The notes under the pieces were generated by a model. It ran no database searches. It saw only the letters and a list, made by a program, of their open reading frames with translations, and was not told where the DNA came from. DNA of 64,000 nucleotides. It comes from Limisphaerales bacterium. GTDB lineage: Bacteria > Verrucomicrobiota > Verrucomicrobiia > Limisphaerales > AAA164-E04. Both the position numbers and the translations under genes were made by a program. Location: the NCBI GenBank assembly GCA_024761205.1, contig JAMASS010000006.1, positions 62,001 through 126,000 on the forward strand, read 5' to 3'. Shown piece after piece: positions 20,164-30,077 of the stretch (position 1 is the stretch's first letter; each line of letters begins with the position of its first letter).

Positions 20164-20254
20164 ACCGATCCAACCTCCATCGCAATTCAATTTCGTGACT
20201 TGGCAAAACAATAGAGGTTGAATCTCTTAAGAAGACATTGAGAATCTGGCCGCA

Positions 20255-22516
20255 ATGCAGGGAGCCATCCCCATCAAAAAAGAAATCGTTCTGATCGGCG
20301 GGGGACACGCCCACCTAGCCGTCTTAAAGCAATTCGGAATGCGGCCCCTACCCGGCGTCCGGCTCACGCTCATTTCTCCCAACTACGACACACCGTACTC
20401 GGGGATGCTCCCCGGCTACCTCGCCGGTCACTACAGCTTTGCCGAAAGCCACATTAATCTGCTCCCCCTCTGTCAATTCGCCAGAGCCCAGTTTTATCGG
20501 GACACGGTAGTGGGGCTCGATCTCGATCAGCGCAAAATCGAGTGTCAACAACATCCCCCGGTCGCTTTCGACATCGTCTCCATCAACACCGGGTCTACGC
20601 CTGCCGTCAATCCTGTGCCTGGGGCCGCCAATCACGTTATCCCGATCAAGCCCGTCGAAAAATTCCTCCAGCGATGGGCCGAAATTGAAGCTGAACTAGA
20701 ACACACAGGCGGTCGCACCCTTCACTTCGTCGTCGCTGGTGCTGGGGCGGGCGGTGTGGAACTGGCCCTAAGTCTCCAACATCGCCTGGAAAAACGGCGA
20801 TCCCAACAAACATCTGCTAACCGAAAGCACCGATTCTCCCTGGTGACCGCCTCTTCCACCATCCTCCCTACCCACAATCGGCAAGTTCAGAAGAGCTATC
20901 GGCAAATTCTTGCCGAGCGAAATATCGACCTCCACACGAACCAACGAATCACCGAAGTGTTGGCAAACCGAATCTATACTCACCAGAAAAAGGAGTACTA
21001 TTATGACTATTTGCTCTGGGTCACCAACGCTTCAACTCCCCCCTGGCCCAAAACCGCCGGTCTCGCCGTCGATGAGCTTGGCTTCATCTCCGTCAATGAC
21101 TGTCTCCAGTCGACCTCTCACCCCTGCGTTTTTGCCGCCGGCGACATTGCTTCGATGATTGCGCACCAGCGTCCCAAGTCTGGCGTTTTCGCAGTCCGCC
21201 AAGGCCGGACGCTGGCTCGCAATCTCCGAGCGATCGCGCTCGGCCAATCCCTAATTCCCTATGCCCCGCAAAGACACTTCCTCAGTCTCATCAGTACCGG
21301 TGACCAGTTCGCCGTGGCGTCTCGAGGCCGCTGGTCCATGAAAGGCAAATGGGTGTGGAAGTGGAAAGATTGGATTGATCGCCGCTGGCTGCAAGGCTAC
21401 CAAGTGCTTCCGAAAATGGACCCAGGCAACCCCGCAAACAGAAGCCAACCCCCGCATCCCAAACCGGGTGATGCAGCACAACCCGAAGCTCGCTGCACTG
21501 GCTGTGGCTCCAAGGTCGGCCACAAGACGCTCAATCGAGTGCTGCAGCGCATTGACATCACACAGAATCCATTGATTCGCATTGGCCTTGAGCCACCGGA
21601 TGACGCAGCCGTGTTCTCCACCCCGGAAAGCTCTCCCGTAGTCCAGACCGTTGACTTTTTTCCCTCATTGATCAACGACCCTTTCCTATCCGGTCAAATC
21701 ACCACCATCCACTGCCTTAGTGACATCGTCGCCATGGGCGCAACCCCCCTTAGCGCACAGATCATCGCCATGGTTCCTTACGGGAACGAACGGACGACCG
21801 AAGAATCCTTGTTTCAGCTGATGTCCGGCGCAGTAAAAGCTCTGAACGCGCACCAGACACCGCTAATCGGCGGTCACACTCTAGAAGGAGAACAATTTGC
21901 CATGGGGATGACCGTCAATGGATACATGAACAGTTCATCTCCACTGATGAAACAAGGACTTAAACCCGGTGATCAACTCATCCTGACCAAACCCATAGGC
22001 ACGGGAATGATCTTCGCGGCCCTGATGAAACAAAAGTGCGTCAGCCAATGGATCGCCGAAACGGTGGAGGAAATGCTTCGATCCAATGCGGCCATTATCC
22101 CGCTGCTGCGGCAATACGACGTCGCCAGCGCCACAGACCTTACAGGATTCGGATTGATTGGACACCTTGCAGAGATAATGGAGGCCTCAAGAGTCGATGC
22201 CATCCTAGACATCAACGCGATCCCGCTGCTCAACGGCGCCGTCGAATGTGCCAGAGAAGGAATTCTAAGTTCGCTGCATCCCCAAAACCACCAGCGTCAC
22301 GCCCTTATCATCAATGACTCAGCCTTCCGATCCGACAGGCGCTACCCGGCACTCTTTGATCCTCAAACCTCGGGAGGACTCCTCTTCGGCATTCACGCCG
22401 ATCATGCCGCCAAATGCCTAGAGCAAATCCACCAGACCGGCTCACCGCGCGCCCGCATCATTGGTAGAGTCACTGCCATGAATGCGCAACGCCCCCAACT
22501 AACGCTGACCCGGTAG
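20255..22516 (+). CDS. selD: fused pyridine-nucleotide-disulfide oxidoreductase / selenide, water dikinase
   Basis: A 753-residue fusion. The N-terminal ~385 residues are an NADH-dehydrogenase-like FAD protein (VLIGGGHAHLAVLKQF, VVAGAGAGGVELALSL, CVFAAGDIASM). The C-terminal ~345 residues are SelD, which makes selenophosphate from selenide and ATP. Its glycine-rich start is ARCTGCGSKVG, with cysteine (not Sec) at the catalytic position and the following lysine conserved. DDAAVF, QTVDFFP and IGGHTLEGEQ follow. Such fusions are known in several bacteria and eukaryotes, and the oxidoreductase may supply or handle reduced selenium. The gene is divergent from selA-selB and intact. Confidence 0.93.
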   Translation: MQGAIPIKKEIVLIGGGHAHLAVLKQFGMRPLPGVRLTLISPNYDTPYSGMLPGYLAGHYSFAESHINLLPLCQFARAQFYRDTVVGLDLDQRKIECQQHPPVAFDIVSINTGSTPAVNPVPGAANHVIPIKPVEKFLQRWAEIEAELEHTGGRTLHFVVAGAGAGGVELALSLQHRLEKRRSQQTSANRKHRFSLVTASSTILPTHNRQVQKSYRQILAERNIDLHTNQRITEVLANRIYTHQKKEYYYDYLLWVTNASTPPWPKTAGLAVDELGFISVNDCLQSTSHPCVFAAGDIASMIAHQRPKSGVFAVRQGRTLARNLRAIALGQSLIPYAPQRHFLSLISTGDQFAVASRGRWSMKGKWVWKWKDWIDRRWLQGYQVLPKMDPGNPANRSQPPHPKPGDAAQPEARCTGCGSKVGHKTLNRVLQRIDITQNPLIRIGLEPPDDAAVFSTPESSPVVQTVDFFPSLINDPFLSGQITTIHCLSDIVAMGATPLSAQIIAMVPYGNERTTEESLFQLMSGAVKALNAHQTPLIGGHTLEGEQFAMGMTVNGYMNSSSPLMKQGLKPGDQLILTKPIGTGMIFAALMKQKCVSQWIAETVEEMLRSNAAIIPLLRQYDVASATDLTGFGLIGHLAEIMEASRVDAILDINAIPLLNGAVECAREGILSSLHPQNHQRHALIINDSAFRSDRRYPALFDPQTSGGLLFGIHADHAAKCLEQIHQTGSPRARIIGRVTAMNAQRPQLTLTR

Positions 22517-22559
22517 AAAGACACCTCAACAGCCAGACCCAGGGCGGGGCAGACCTCCG

Positions 22560-23819
22560 CTACCCGTTGAACCGGGTAACCAACAGACTCGCGTTGTGCC
22601 CTCCAAAGCCAAACGAATTACTCACAGCTGCTTCTACACGTTTCTCACGCGCTTCGTTAGGGACATAATCCAAATCACAGTCAGGATCCGGATACTCATA
22701 GTTAATTGTAGGCGGCAGCACCCCCGTCTCAATGGACTTGGCACAAATCGCCATCTCAATGGCACCCGCAGCACCCAACATATGGCCAGTTGCTCCCTTG
22801 GTCGAACTCACGGCAAGTCCTTTGACATGTTCACCAAACACCTCCTTAAGAGCAACCGTCTCACAGATATCCCCCTGAGGCGTGGACGTCCCATGGGCGT
22901 TAACATAACCCACTTCTTCCGGATTCATACGCACCGACCGCAGCGCCATTTTCATACAACGTCCTGCACCCGCACCGTTCGGGTCCGGCGTCGTCATATG
23001 ATGCGCATCCGCCGTGTTTCCATAACCTCGAAGCTCACAATAAATCCTGGCACCCCGAGCCTTGGCGTGTTCCATCTCCTCCAACACCACGACCGCCGCC
23101 CCCTCTCCCATGACAAATCCGTCTCTCTCAATATCAAAAGGACGGGATGAGTGCTGTGGATCATCATTACGCGTGCTCATCGCTTTCATCGCCGCGAATC
23201 CGCCGATCCCCACCGGAGTGATCGCGGCCTCAGCTCCCCCAGCCAACATGACCTTCGCATCACCCATTTTGATGGTTCGCCAAGCTTCACCAATCGAGTG
23301 ACCGGACGTGGCACATGCGGAACAAGTGGCAAGATTGGGACCTCGCAAACCATGGTACATTGAGAGAAGCCCCGAAGCCATGTTCAAGATTTGCATTGGA
23401 ATCAAAAAGGGCGAAACCCGTTTCGGACCTTTCTTCAAAAGCACCTGATGCTGCCGCTCAATGGTTCGAAGTCCTCCAATTCCCGAACCGATAAAGACCC
23501 CAAATTCATCCAAATCCGTTCCCGCCAGATCCATTCCCGAATCCTGAATCGCTTGATGTCCGGCAAAGACGCCGAACTGCGCGTACCGATCAGTCCTCCG
23601 AATCTCCTTGGGATTCGGAAAGGCCGGTGTCACATCGACCTCATCAATCTGGGCAGCAATCCGGCAATCATACTGTTCCGCATCAAAGGCCGTGATGGGA
23701 ACGATCCCACAGTCACCGGAGACAATTCGATTCCAAAACTCCTCTATCGAGGCACCCAAGGGACTGACCACCCCCAACCCGGTGATCACTACTCGACGAC
23801 TGTCTAACATTGTGTCCAT
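22560..23819 (-). CDS. fabF: 3-oxoacyl-ACP synthase II (KAS II)
   Basis: This 419-residue condensing enzyme elongates acyl-ACP with malonyl-ACP. It starts [13 protein letters not shown] after a short leader. The nucleophile is in [17 protein letters not shown], the catalytic histidines are in [11 protein letters not shown] and [12 protein letters not shown], and the C-terminus has [12 protein letters not shown]. It lies downstream of acpP with about 70 bp between, in which a terminator-like hairpin sits. Length and motifs are fully typical. Confidence 0.95.
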   Translation of the reverse strand: MDTMLDSRRVVITGLGVVSPLGASIEEFWNRIVSGDCGIVPITAFDAEQYDCRIAAQIDEVDVTPAFPNPKEIRRTDRYAQFGVFAGHQAIQDSGMDLAGTDLDEFGVFIGSGIGGLRTIERQHQVLLKKGPKRVSPFLIPMQILNMASGLLSMYHGLRGPNLATCSACATSGHSIGEAWRTIKMGDAKVMLAGGAEAAITPVGIGGFAAMKAMSTRNDDPQHSSRPFDIERDGFVMGEGAAVVVLEEMEHAKARGARIYCELRGYGNTADAHHMTTPDPNGAGAGRCMKMALRSVRMNPEEVGYVNAHGTSTPQGDICETVALKEVFGEHVKGLAVSSTKGATGHMLGAAGAIEMAICAKSIETGVLPPTINYEYPDPDCDLDYVPNEAREKRVEAAVSNSFGFGGHNASLLVTRFNG

Positions 23820-23824
23820 AGATT

Positions 23825-23866
23825 AAAAAAGGGCAGCGCCGTGCTGCAAGCAGCACGACCCTACCC
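23825..23866 (-). terminator. hairpin with T-tract between acpP and fabF
   Basis: On the minus strand, AGGG-TC-GTGCTGC-TT-GCAGCAC and then GGCGCTGCCC lead into TTTTTT (23825-23830). The inner 7-bp stem is perfect (23841-23847 with 23850-23856). An outer AGGG/CCCT pairing is possible. This would act as an intrinsic terminator or attenuator after acpP, letting the short ACP message accumulate separately from fabF. Confidence 0.6.
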
Positions 23867-23888
23867 TGGCAAGACTTGACCGGAGAGA

Positions 23889-24137
23889 TTATTCGCCTCT
23901 GGTGTCCTCGATATACTTGATCACATCACCGACACTCTGAAGTTTCTCGGCTTCTTCATCAGGAATTTCCTGTCCAAATTCCTCTTCCAATGCCATCACC
24001 AATTCCACCGTATCCAGAGAATCAGCCCCCAAATCTTCAATGAATTTGGACTCGGGAGTTACTTGGCCAGCATTAACACCCAATTGCTCCACAATGATGT
24101 CCTTAACACGTTGTTCGATCGATTTTTCGTCAGCCAT
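23889..24137 (-). CDS. acpP: acyl carrier protein
   Basis: An 82-residue acidic protein with the 4'-phosphopantetheine site in [20 protein letters not shown] (Ser of DSL). Length and flanking helices match bacterial AcpP. It carries the growing acyl chain for FabG, FabF and LpxD, all present in this window. A sigma-70-like promoter and a palindrome lie immediately upstream. It is the middle gene of fabG-acpP-fabF on the minus strand. Confidence 0.96.
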   Translation of the reverse strand: MADEKSIEQRVKDIIVEQLGVNAGQVTPESKFIEDLGADSLDTVELVMALEEEFGQEIPDEEAEKLQSVGDVIKYIEDTRGE

Positions 24138-24167
24138 GAGTTTCTAAATTTGGATTTATCGTGTGTG

Positions 24168-24195
24168 TAATTATCAAGCTTGATAAGGTCGTCAA
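24168..24195 (-). promoter_or_regulatory. acpP promoter containing a perfect 16-bp palindrome
   Basis: Reading the minus strand, TTGACG (24195-24190) and TAATTA (24173-24168) are separated by 16 bases, a good sigma-70-like match, with the ATG about 30 bases further. The spacer holds TTATCAAGCTTGATAA (24171-24186), a perfect inverted repeat that overlaps the -10 hexamer. A repressor bound there would block transcription. The regulator is unknown. Confidence 0.55.
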
Positions 24196-24304
24196 GCATT
24201 GATTATTCGCTTGAGAAAATGATCGCCTGAAAAACAACTCAAAAAGGCTAGTCGTTTCCTCAAAATTTCTCATTGCTCAACCCATCAATCCGAGTATATC
24301 AAGG

Positions 24305-25048
24305 TCACATCACCATGCCCCCGTCCACGGTCAACACCTGACCAGTAATGTATCGCGCGCCTGGCCCCGCAAGAAACAACGCAGCCTGAGCAATATCCTC
24401 AGGCTCGCCCATATGCCCCAAAGGAATACCATCCAAAATCGCCCTCTTCTGCTCCTCTTTGAGTTCCGCCGTCATCTCCGTTTGAACGAAACCAGGGGCG
24501 ATCACATTGGCCGTCACTCCTCGAGACGCCAACTCCCGGGCGACGGACTTCGTCATTCCAATCAACCCCGCCTTGCTGGCAGCGTAATTCACCTGGCCCG
24601 CATTCCCGATCAAGCCAATCACCGAACCGATATTGATGATGCGACCCTTCCGTTGCTTCATGAAGGGACGGGAAAAAGCCTTGGTCAGCAAAAATGCACC
24701 CTTAAGGTTGGTGTTCAGTACCAGATCCCAGTCGGCTTCGCTCATCCGCATCAAAAGTCCGTCCCGAGTGACTCCCGCATTATTCACCAAAACATCGATT
24801 CGTCCAATCTCACCAAAAATCACCTTCACTCCGGCATCGATCGCACTCGCATCCGAGACGTCAATCGCAAACGCCCAGCCATTTCTTCCCAAATCCTTAA
24901 CCCCTTGCGCCGCCCGTTCGGCATTCTCCAAACGCCGCGATACACAAACAACATCGGCGCCCTCAGCAGCAAACCCCATCGCAATCGCGTTGCCCAAACC
25001 CCGTCCTGCTCCAGTCACTACGGCTATTTGGCCATCCAATATTCCCAT
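24305..25048 (-). CDS. fabG: 3-oxoacyl-ACP reductase
   Basis: This short-chain dehydrogenase reduces beta-ketoacyl-ACP with NADPH. I start it at 25048 (MGILDGQIAVVTGAGRG), giving 247 residues, the normal FabG length; a longer frame to 25084 adds 12 atypical residues. The cofactor motif is TGAGRGLGNA. NNAGVTRDGLLMRM, the catalytic serine in INIGSVIG, and YAASKAG complete the active site, and the end is TGQVLTVDGGMVM. It is the first gene of the fatty-acid set. Confidence 0.93.
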   Translation of the reverse strand: MGILDGQIAVVTGAGRGLGNAIAMGFAAEGADVVCVSRRLENAERAAQGVKDLGRNGWAFAIDVSDASAIDAGVKVIFGEIGRIDVLVNNAGVTRDGLLMRMSEADWDLVLNTNLKGAFLLTKAFSRPFMKQRKGRIINIGSVIGLIGNAGQVNYAASKAGLIGMTKSVARELASRGVTANVIAPGFVQTEMTAELKEEQKRAILDGIPLGHMGEPEDIAQAALFLAGPGARYITGQVLTVDGGMVM

Positions 25049-25084
25049 CCCCCGATCTTCCGCCCGAACCCAGGACCTTGTCAA

Positions 25085-25645
25085 TCAGCGATCCTGTCAT
25101 CGCAAACAAGGCCGAGCAATTCGTCGATTCCAAATAATTCGGTCACTGAATTCCGCTTACAGTCAACTCTTGCAGTCACAAGACGACTCAGACTCAAAGT
25201 CCTTTTCCCCAATCCAAAATATCCCAACGTTTCTTCTTTACTTCATGATAGCAACTCTTCTTATATCCCCTCAGTTCACGTTGATCTAAAGTGAACCTTA
25301 TAGAGTCGCCTGCTATTTGACGGGGAAGTCGGATACGCAGAAGAAAGTCTCACAACATAAAGCGGATGTCACACCAAGATGATCCATACCAACTTCCGGC
25401 AGGGCCAGAACTCCATCCGATAATCCATCTGGAGGTCCTCAAAAGGGATGAAGCAAAACACTACCTTCCCTACTCCACGGACGATGCTGAGGCCAAGAAA
25501 GTGCTCAAATACTTCAAGGCAAATTACACCCGCTCTCTGACAACCGGTTCCACTATCATACGAGGTAAAGACGGCTTTGTTGGATGATTAAACCTGTAAT
25601 CCTCTTGGGCCCGGCCTCCCCTGTCGAACAAAAGCATCACGGATT
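25085..25645. other. intergenic stretch with one doubtful small ORF
   Basis: Nothing is recognised upstream of fabG to 25365. A 73-codon plus-strand frame at 25366-25587 (MSHQDDPYQLPAGPELHPII) has mixed charged composition and no clear ribosome binding site. It may be a gene fragment. I assign no function. Confidence 0.3.
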
Positions 25646-25935
25646 TTACTTTTCATGGCGGCTCCGGCAATTTGATGCCGAAGGTCTCTTTGCCCTGAGT
25701 TCTGCACCGAAGGTCTTCTTGATGTGGAACATCGCCGTTCCCACCAAGCTCTGCGCCGATAGCACCCGCTTCGCTCTTTCCAGGACTCTCCCCCCCTGTT
25801 CCGGAATGTGTTTCACCGCCTCATCCCGTTCGCGTGCCTCGTCAATCTGGCAGGCACTAGCGCCACGGACCTTGGGACGCCCCCGCCGTTTCTCGGGCTC
25901 AGGTTGCTTCCAGCCGTTCAAGACCTGGGCATTGA
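25646..25935 (-). mobile_element. IS5-like transposase remnant (C-terminal end)
   Basis: The minus strand reads ERDEAVKHIPEQGGRVLERA, then SLVGTAMFHIKKTFGAELRA. This matches the last section of IS5-type transposases (RDxAIKxI, SLVETAMFRxKxxFGxxLxx), in which the E of ETAMF is a catalytic residue. Here it is glycine, and the following NQ-rich tail is scrambled. The rest of the element is not visible. The fragment is non-functional. Confidence 0.5.
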
Positions 25936-26985
25936 GTCAGGGGATGGTGTTGCCTCCGTTGAATCAGACTCCGATGAATGCTACTGAGCCCCATGCTTCA
26001 CCTGATAGCGGCACGCCGACTTGCCACTGAGCAGACGCCTCGCAAAGGCGGAGCAAAGGTGCAAGCGATAAGTGTGTCACGGATCCGCTTTGAATCATGC
26101 CTCAACGCTGTAGATGAACACACGGAAACGAAGTCCATTGAAAAAACAAATTCAGGGCTTGAGCGGAAATCTTAGTTTAAGCCCAGACTACGCATCTGAG
26201 CAAGCAAAACGTTTACCAGAGATGAGTACGTTTGTGTCGGCTGATACACGGCGATAGACAGACTGGCTCGCTATTCTAACGGATGATTCAATTACACGTG
26301 TACATTTCCCTATTACCATTGATCTTCGGGAAAAGCACTGTTGTACCGTTCAGTTCATCCTCAATAAAATTACTGCTTCGAGAAAATTCCATAATTATCG
26401 GAGTAATTGAATTACACCAAGCTGCATGCAAATCCCCCCTCATACAACAGGCACGTTAAAAATTTACTGAGCATCAACCCTGAAACATTCTTATCGCTGT
26501 GACACAGCTTAGTATGTACCACCTTGATCGTTCAGCTGTTGAGACACGTAAGTACTTCAAGTCGAATGATTTTGAGCTTGGTTCGCTCGCAGTTGGTCCC
26601 GTTGTTCTAACCCACTTTAGTCGGCTAACTCGCCAAAAAGAGTTAGACATGAATTGTGTCGGTGACGGAATTGACAATTCAGAGCCCAAAGCTTGCTTGG
26701 ACCATACCACATGTTTCTTCTTCAAGGAGTGGCAAGGCAAAGCTTGGCTTACATTGGCATAAGTGTGAATATAATGTAGTAACGGCATTCGTTCGACAGA
26801 ATTCCTCCATGTACATATTCTCAGTGAATGTTGTGCGTGAAGGATATTTTATGAGTGGATATTCTGGCTTATTTCTTAAGTTATGCTTTGATTGCCACAA
26901 GCATATTGTGCTGGCAATAGGGAATAATCTTCGCATCTGAGCAAAGCACAATATACTTACCAATATTCTCACATATAACATTTTG
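25936..26985. other. AT-rich stretch without a supported gene
   Basis: Several short frames on both strands (for example plus 26499-26762, minus 26679-27065) have no recognisable motif. Base composition becomes clearly AT-richer from about 26200. I see no RNA gene, repeat array or terminator. Confidence 0.4.
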
Positions 26986-26986
26986 A

Positions 26987-27290
26987 TCACACATATTTTA
27001 AAGCGATTGCCCGATAAGGAATCTTTGGATGAGAGACTCGAGGCACCCAGTGGCGACATGGCCAAGTATTTTCTTCAACATCACATTCGTCACTAAACCG
27101 GCCCCCCACTTCCGAATCCACCGCTAATTCCTGGATTTTCTGAACAAACGCCTGACTTTGTCCCTGATCTTGACGTTCGAGCCAGGCCACGAGACTCTCA
27201 GATTCACATCCAACTCATGCAACCACCGAATGGCCGTTCGATAGCCAAGTTCAAAAGCCAGTTTCTCTTTCAGGAATCCATATAGAGTGC
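26987..27290 (-). mobile_element. IS630-family transposase remnant
   Basis: The minus strand reads FLKEKLAFELGYRTAIRWLH ELDVNLRV, then in the next frame WLERQDQGQSQAFVQKIQEL and GGRFSDECDVEENTWPCRHW. The IS630 pattern is GYRTxVRWLHELxFxLRVPxPW, then FSDECGVEGDPRPRRRW. The first catalytic Asp sits in SDE. A frame break and degraded flanks make it a relic. A further decayed piece may extend toward 27560. Confidence 0.6.
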
Positions 27291-27299
27291 CCCCAGGTC

Positions 27300-29360
27300 C
27301 AATGAATCCGACCAGCTAATGTGAAATCTTTCAAGACAGGGATCAGCAAATCGCCCACTCGCTTGAGCGTAAGCGATCCGAGATCGCCCGCAACGCGCAG
27401 CACGAGAGAAGAGCTATCAATGCCCACTTCATTGAACTGATGAATCCAAAGGGAGGCATCCGATCAATCCGGTCATAGAGGCAACCACCTACTCTCGCAG
27501 CAAGCCAAGTAATAACGCTCTGATAGCGCCAAGCGAATTTAACTCCGATTATTGGGCGCAACATCGATGACTACGGCCAAGTTCCTTCGGCGGAGCGTTC
27601 TCAACATTCGGCATCAGCTTCCAAGCTGATGCAGGACCTACTATAAAGCACAAAAACAAAAATTATTACAGCTTAAGTTTTATTTTTCGGAATTTCTTTT
27701 GGCAGTTATTTTAGACGCGCGTTGTGGACGCTAGCTCGTTTCCGGAACGCTGGTTTTCAGATTTTGCCACCATTTCCATTTTTGATCCATGTCAAGTGAA
27801 TAGATAAGCACAGCTAGCAAAAGGATCTCATCCTTGTGGAAATAAGGTTTGACTTGCAACCCATTTCAAGGGCCAGGTCATACGCGCAAGTGTGGTGTAC
27901 TGGAACATCGGCTGCAACACTCTTTAGCGCTAGGCCAGCGGTGTTGAATTGGTGCTCTTAAGCATTATAAATTTATCTGCAGTGGTAGGATAATCAATTC
28001 CTTCTCGTCAAGCAAATCCTGGAGTTTATAGTTGACTGCGTTCAAATTCCTCAAGAAACTGCTACCATTGGTGAACGACGACATGGCGATCTTTTGGTGC
28101 CGTTTCATCCGGCCCGTCTAGCATAACCACTTCGTCCTCACTAGGTGGCTGTTTGCTTACCCTTACGAATTAATAGATTAAAGACTATAACGACATTCGT
28201 CTCGCAGCGCACTTGACTACGGCACTCTCAAGGATCGCCTCAATGAACAGCTAACAGCTAGGAAAAACACTTGACAACCATTAATGGCAAACTTACTTGC
28301 TGAACTGGTACAAATATATGATAGCCTGTTAAATTAGATCGATGTCATAGGGTCTGGGAAGATGATTCCCCTAAAATCATCTTCCGCTGGTGAATCTGTT
28401 TTATTTTCCCTATGATTCCGGAGATAGTCAATCCGTTTCCAAGACCAAGAGCCACGCTCGGATTACATAAATTTTCGCCAGCAATAGCTAGACGATGATC
28501 GGATGATTTGCACAATACGCTAGAAATTCGTTTGCAACTAGCAGTAATTTTGCGAGTCCCGCCTCATCGGCTGAAACTATTACCTATCCACAAAGTCAGC
28601 TAGGTATTTGGCCTGCTTACCTTTGTCACTAAACTAAGAGGACAACCGCAGCAAACACTTGTAATGTACATCTCTGGAATATATTGACTCAAATAGTTTT
28701 CTAGCTAATCATAAATCTGCTTATCACTACTTCGGAAATATAGTTCTCCAAGAATGAAGACATCGCTTAGCCGAACAACTTGGCTTGGCTGATTTCCAAA
28801 CACCTAGTGCGTGTTGGACAACACAGATTCCTCAATTATCATGAAGGTTCGGCGGTTCTTCTTTTTTGATCCAAGGCAGTCTTAGATCATCTTTTTAAGG
28901 TTTCATTCGTCCAGTGAAAGTACAAGTGGAAAATATTCAGAGAATCCATTATTACCGAAGTGTTTGTTTTTCCGGGCTTGTTCATTTTTTAAGTATAATC
29001 GTGTAAGTGTGAACAAACGTTGGGCGATGAGTTCGTCCGGGACATTTTGTAAAGCCCGTTTAGATAAAGATTGCAAATCATGAAAAGATGCCTCGGATTT
29101 TCATTGGGGCACGGAATGATCCTGTAGCGGGTTTCTCAATGCTTTTGGATAGAGCACTTTTCATTCGTGTTTGTACCGAGACTCTTGCAAACATGGTTTA
29201 CAATTCAGGAAGCTCGTTTTTATCCATAAGAATCGTCTGGGTGAGGCTACAAAGATACGGGCTTGCCAAACTAACTTATTGAAATCCTAAAGGGATGTGG
29301 AGTTCACTCGATTATTTCGAATGAGTCGTCTTTGAAAAACTCCGAGTCTCTCTCGGAACT
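27300..29360. other. gene-free, low-GC 'desert'
   Basis: About 2 kb without a convincing coding frame on either strand. The longest, minus 27343-27564 and plus 29088-29282, carry no recognised motif. The DNA is AT-rich and lacks obvious repeats. It lies between IS630 and IS1595 remnants and is best explained as decayed or foreign DNA. I see no tRNA or rRNA in it. Confidence 0.45.
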
Positions 29361-29898
29361 TTAGAGTTGATGACCCGATGCGCCAAGCCTCCCCTGCGTG
29401 CCGCCGTGCGATAAGCATTGTATTCGTCTGGCATCAAGGTCATGCCGCCTCCCCGGCGAGTTCTCTTTCGCTGGTTTGCTGCCTATATAAGTTTCGTCTG
29501 CCTCGATGATATGCCCCGCAATAAGGACTTTTGCTTGCCCCTCATGGCCAAGCGAATCCGCACGGCCATGTACCACGCCGACTTCTGCTCCAGAGCCAAA
29601 TCATGAGCTAGTTGGCAGCTTGACAGGCTTTTCTCGGCGTTGAGCATCAGGTCAGGGCGATGGCGGCAAACCATTTTGGCAATGGGATTTTTGTCTTTTG
29701 AAAGATGATCCCCGAAAGCACGTTGAAGTTGCTGCGGACGGTATGGCAATTCCACCGCTCAATCTTTTACAACACCCGCTTGCAGGTTTCCTGTTTGCCT
29801 TGGCAAAGCGGACATTGGGGAGGCATCGCCTCACCGAATGCTCTCCAAGTGGTTAATGCAGCGCGCTTGATTGTGGAAATTTTTCCATAAGCTCAATC
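29361..29898 (-). mobile_element. IS1595-family transposase remnant, N-terminal half
   Basis: The minus strand gives, with frame changes, CPLC-type zinc-ribbon text, then AFGDHLSKDKNPIAKM, NAEKSLSSCQLAHDLALEQK, SAWYMAVRIRLAM, and IIEADETYIGSKPAKENSPG. The last is the IS1595 (V)EVDETYIGGKxKxxH motif with the first catalytic Asp. It shares about 250 bp of similar sequence with 15258-15538. The C-terminal catalytic part is missing. Confidence 0.7.
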
Positions 29899-30077
29899 AA
29901 ATTCATCCCCACAACAGCAATTTCATTCCAACCCATTAAAGCTTCTAATCCTAATTGCGCTTACAATTGTTGGCTGGTTTTGCAGTGGGATGAATGCTTT
30001 TCGGGTGTATCCTTTGAAGGTGTCCGCCATTGGTCTGAGGGACGGAGGAGGTGGCGAACGGATAAGGAAGGAAACTT

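Noticed and set aside
20164-20254. Possible tRNA-Sec (selC) between selA and selD
   Set aside because: The gap is under 95 bases and has no T-loop GGTTCGA or anticodon stem; I found no tRNA elsewhere in the window either.
24413-25294. Two long plus-strand frames opposite fabG
   Set aside because: fabG is intact with its full active site; these frames lack motifs and ribosome sites.
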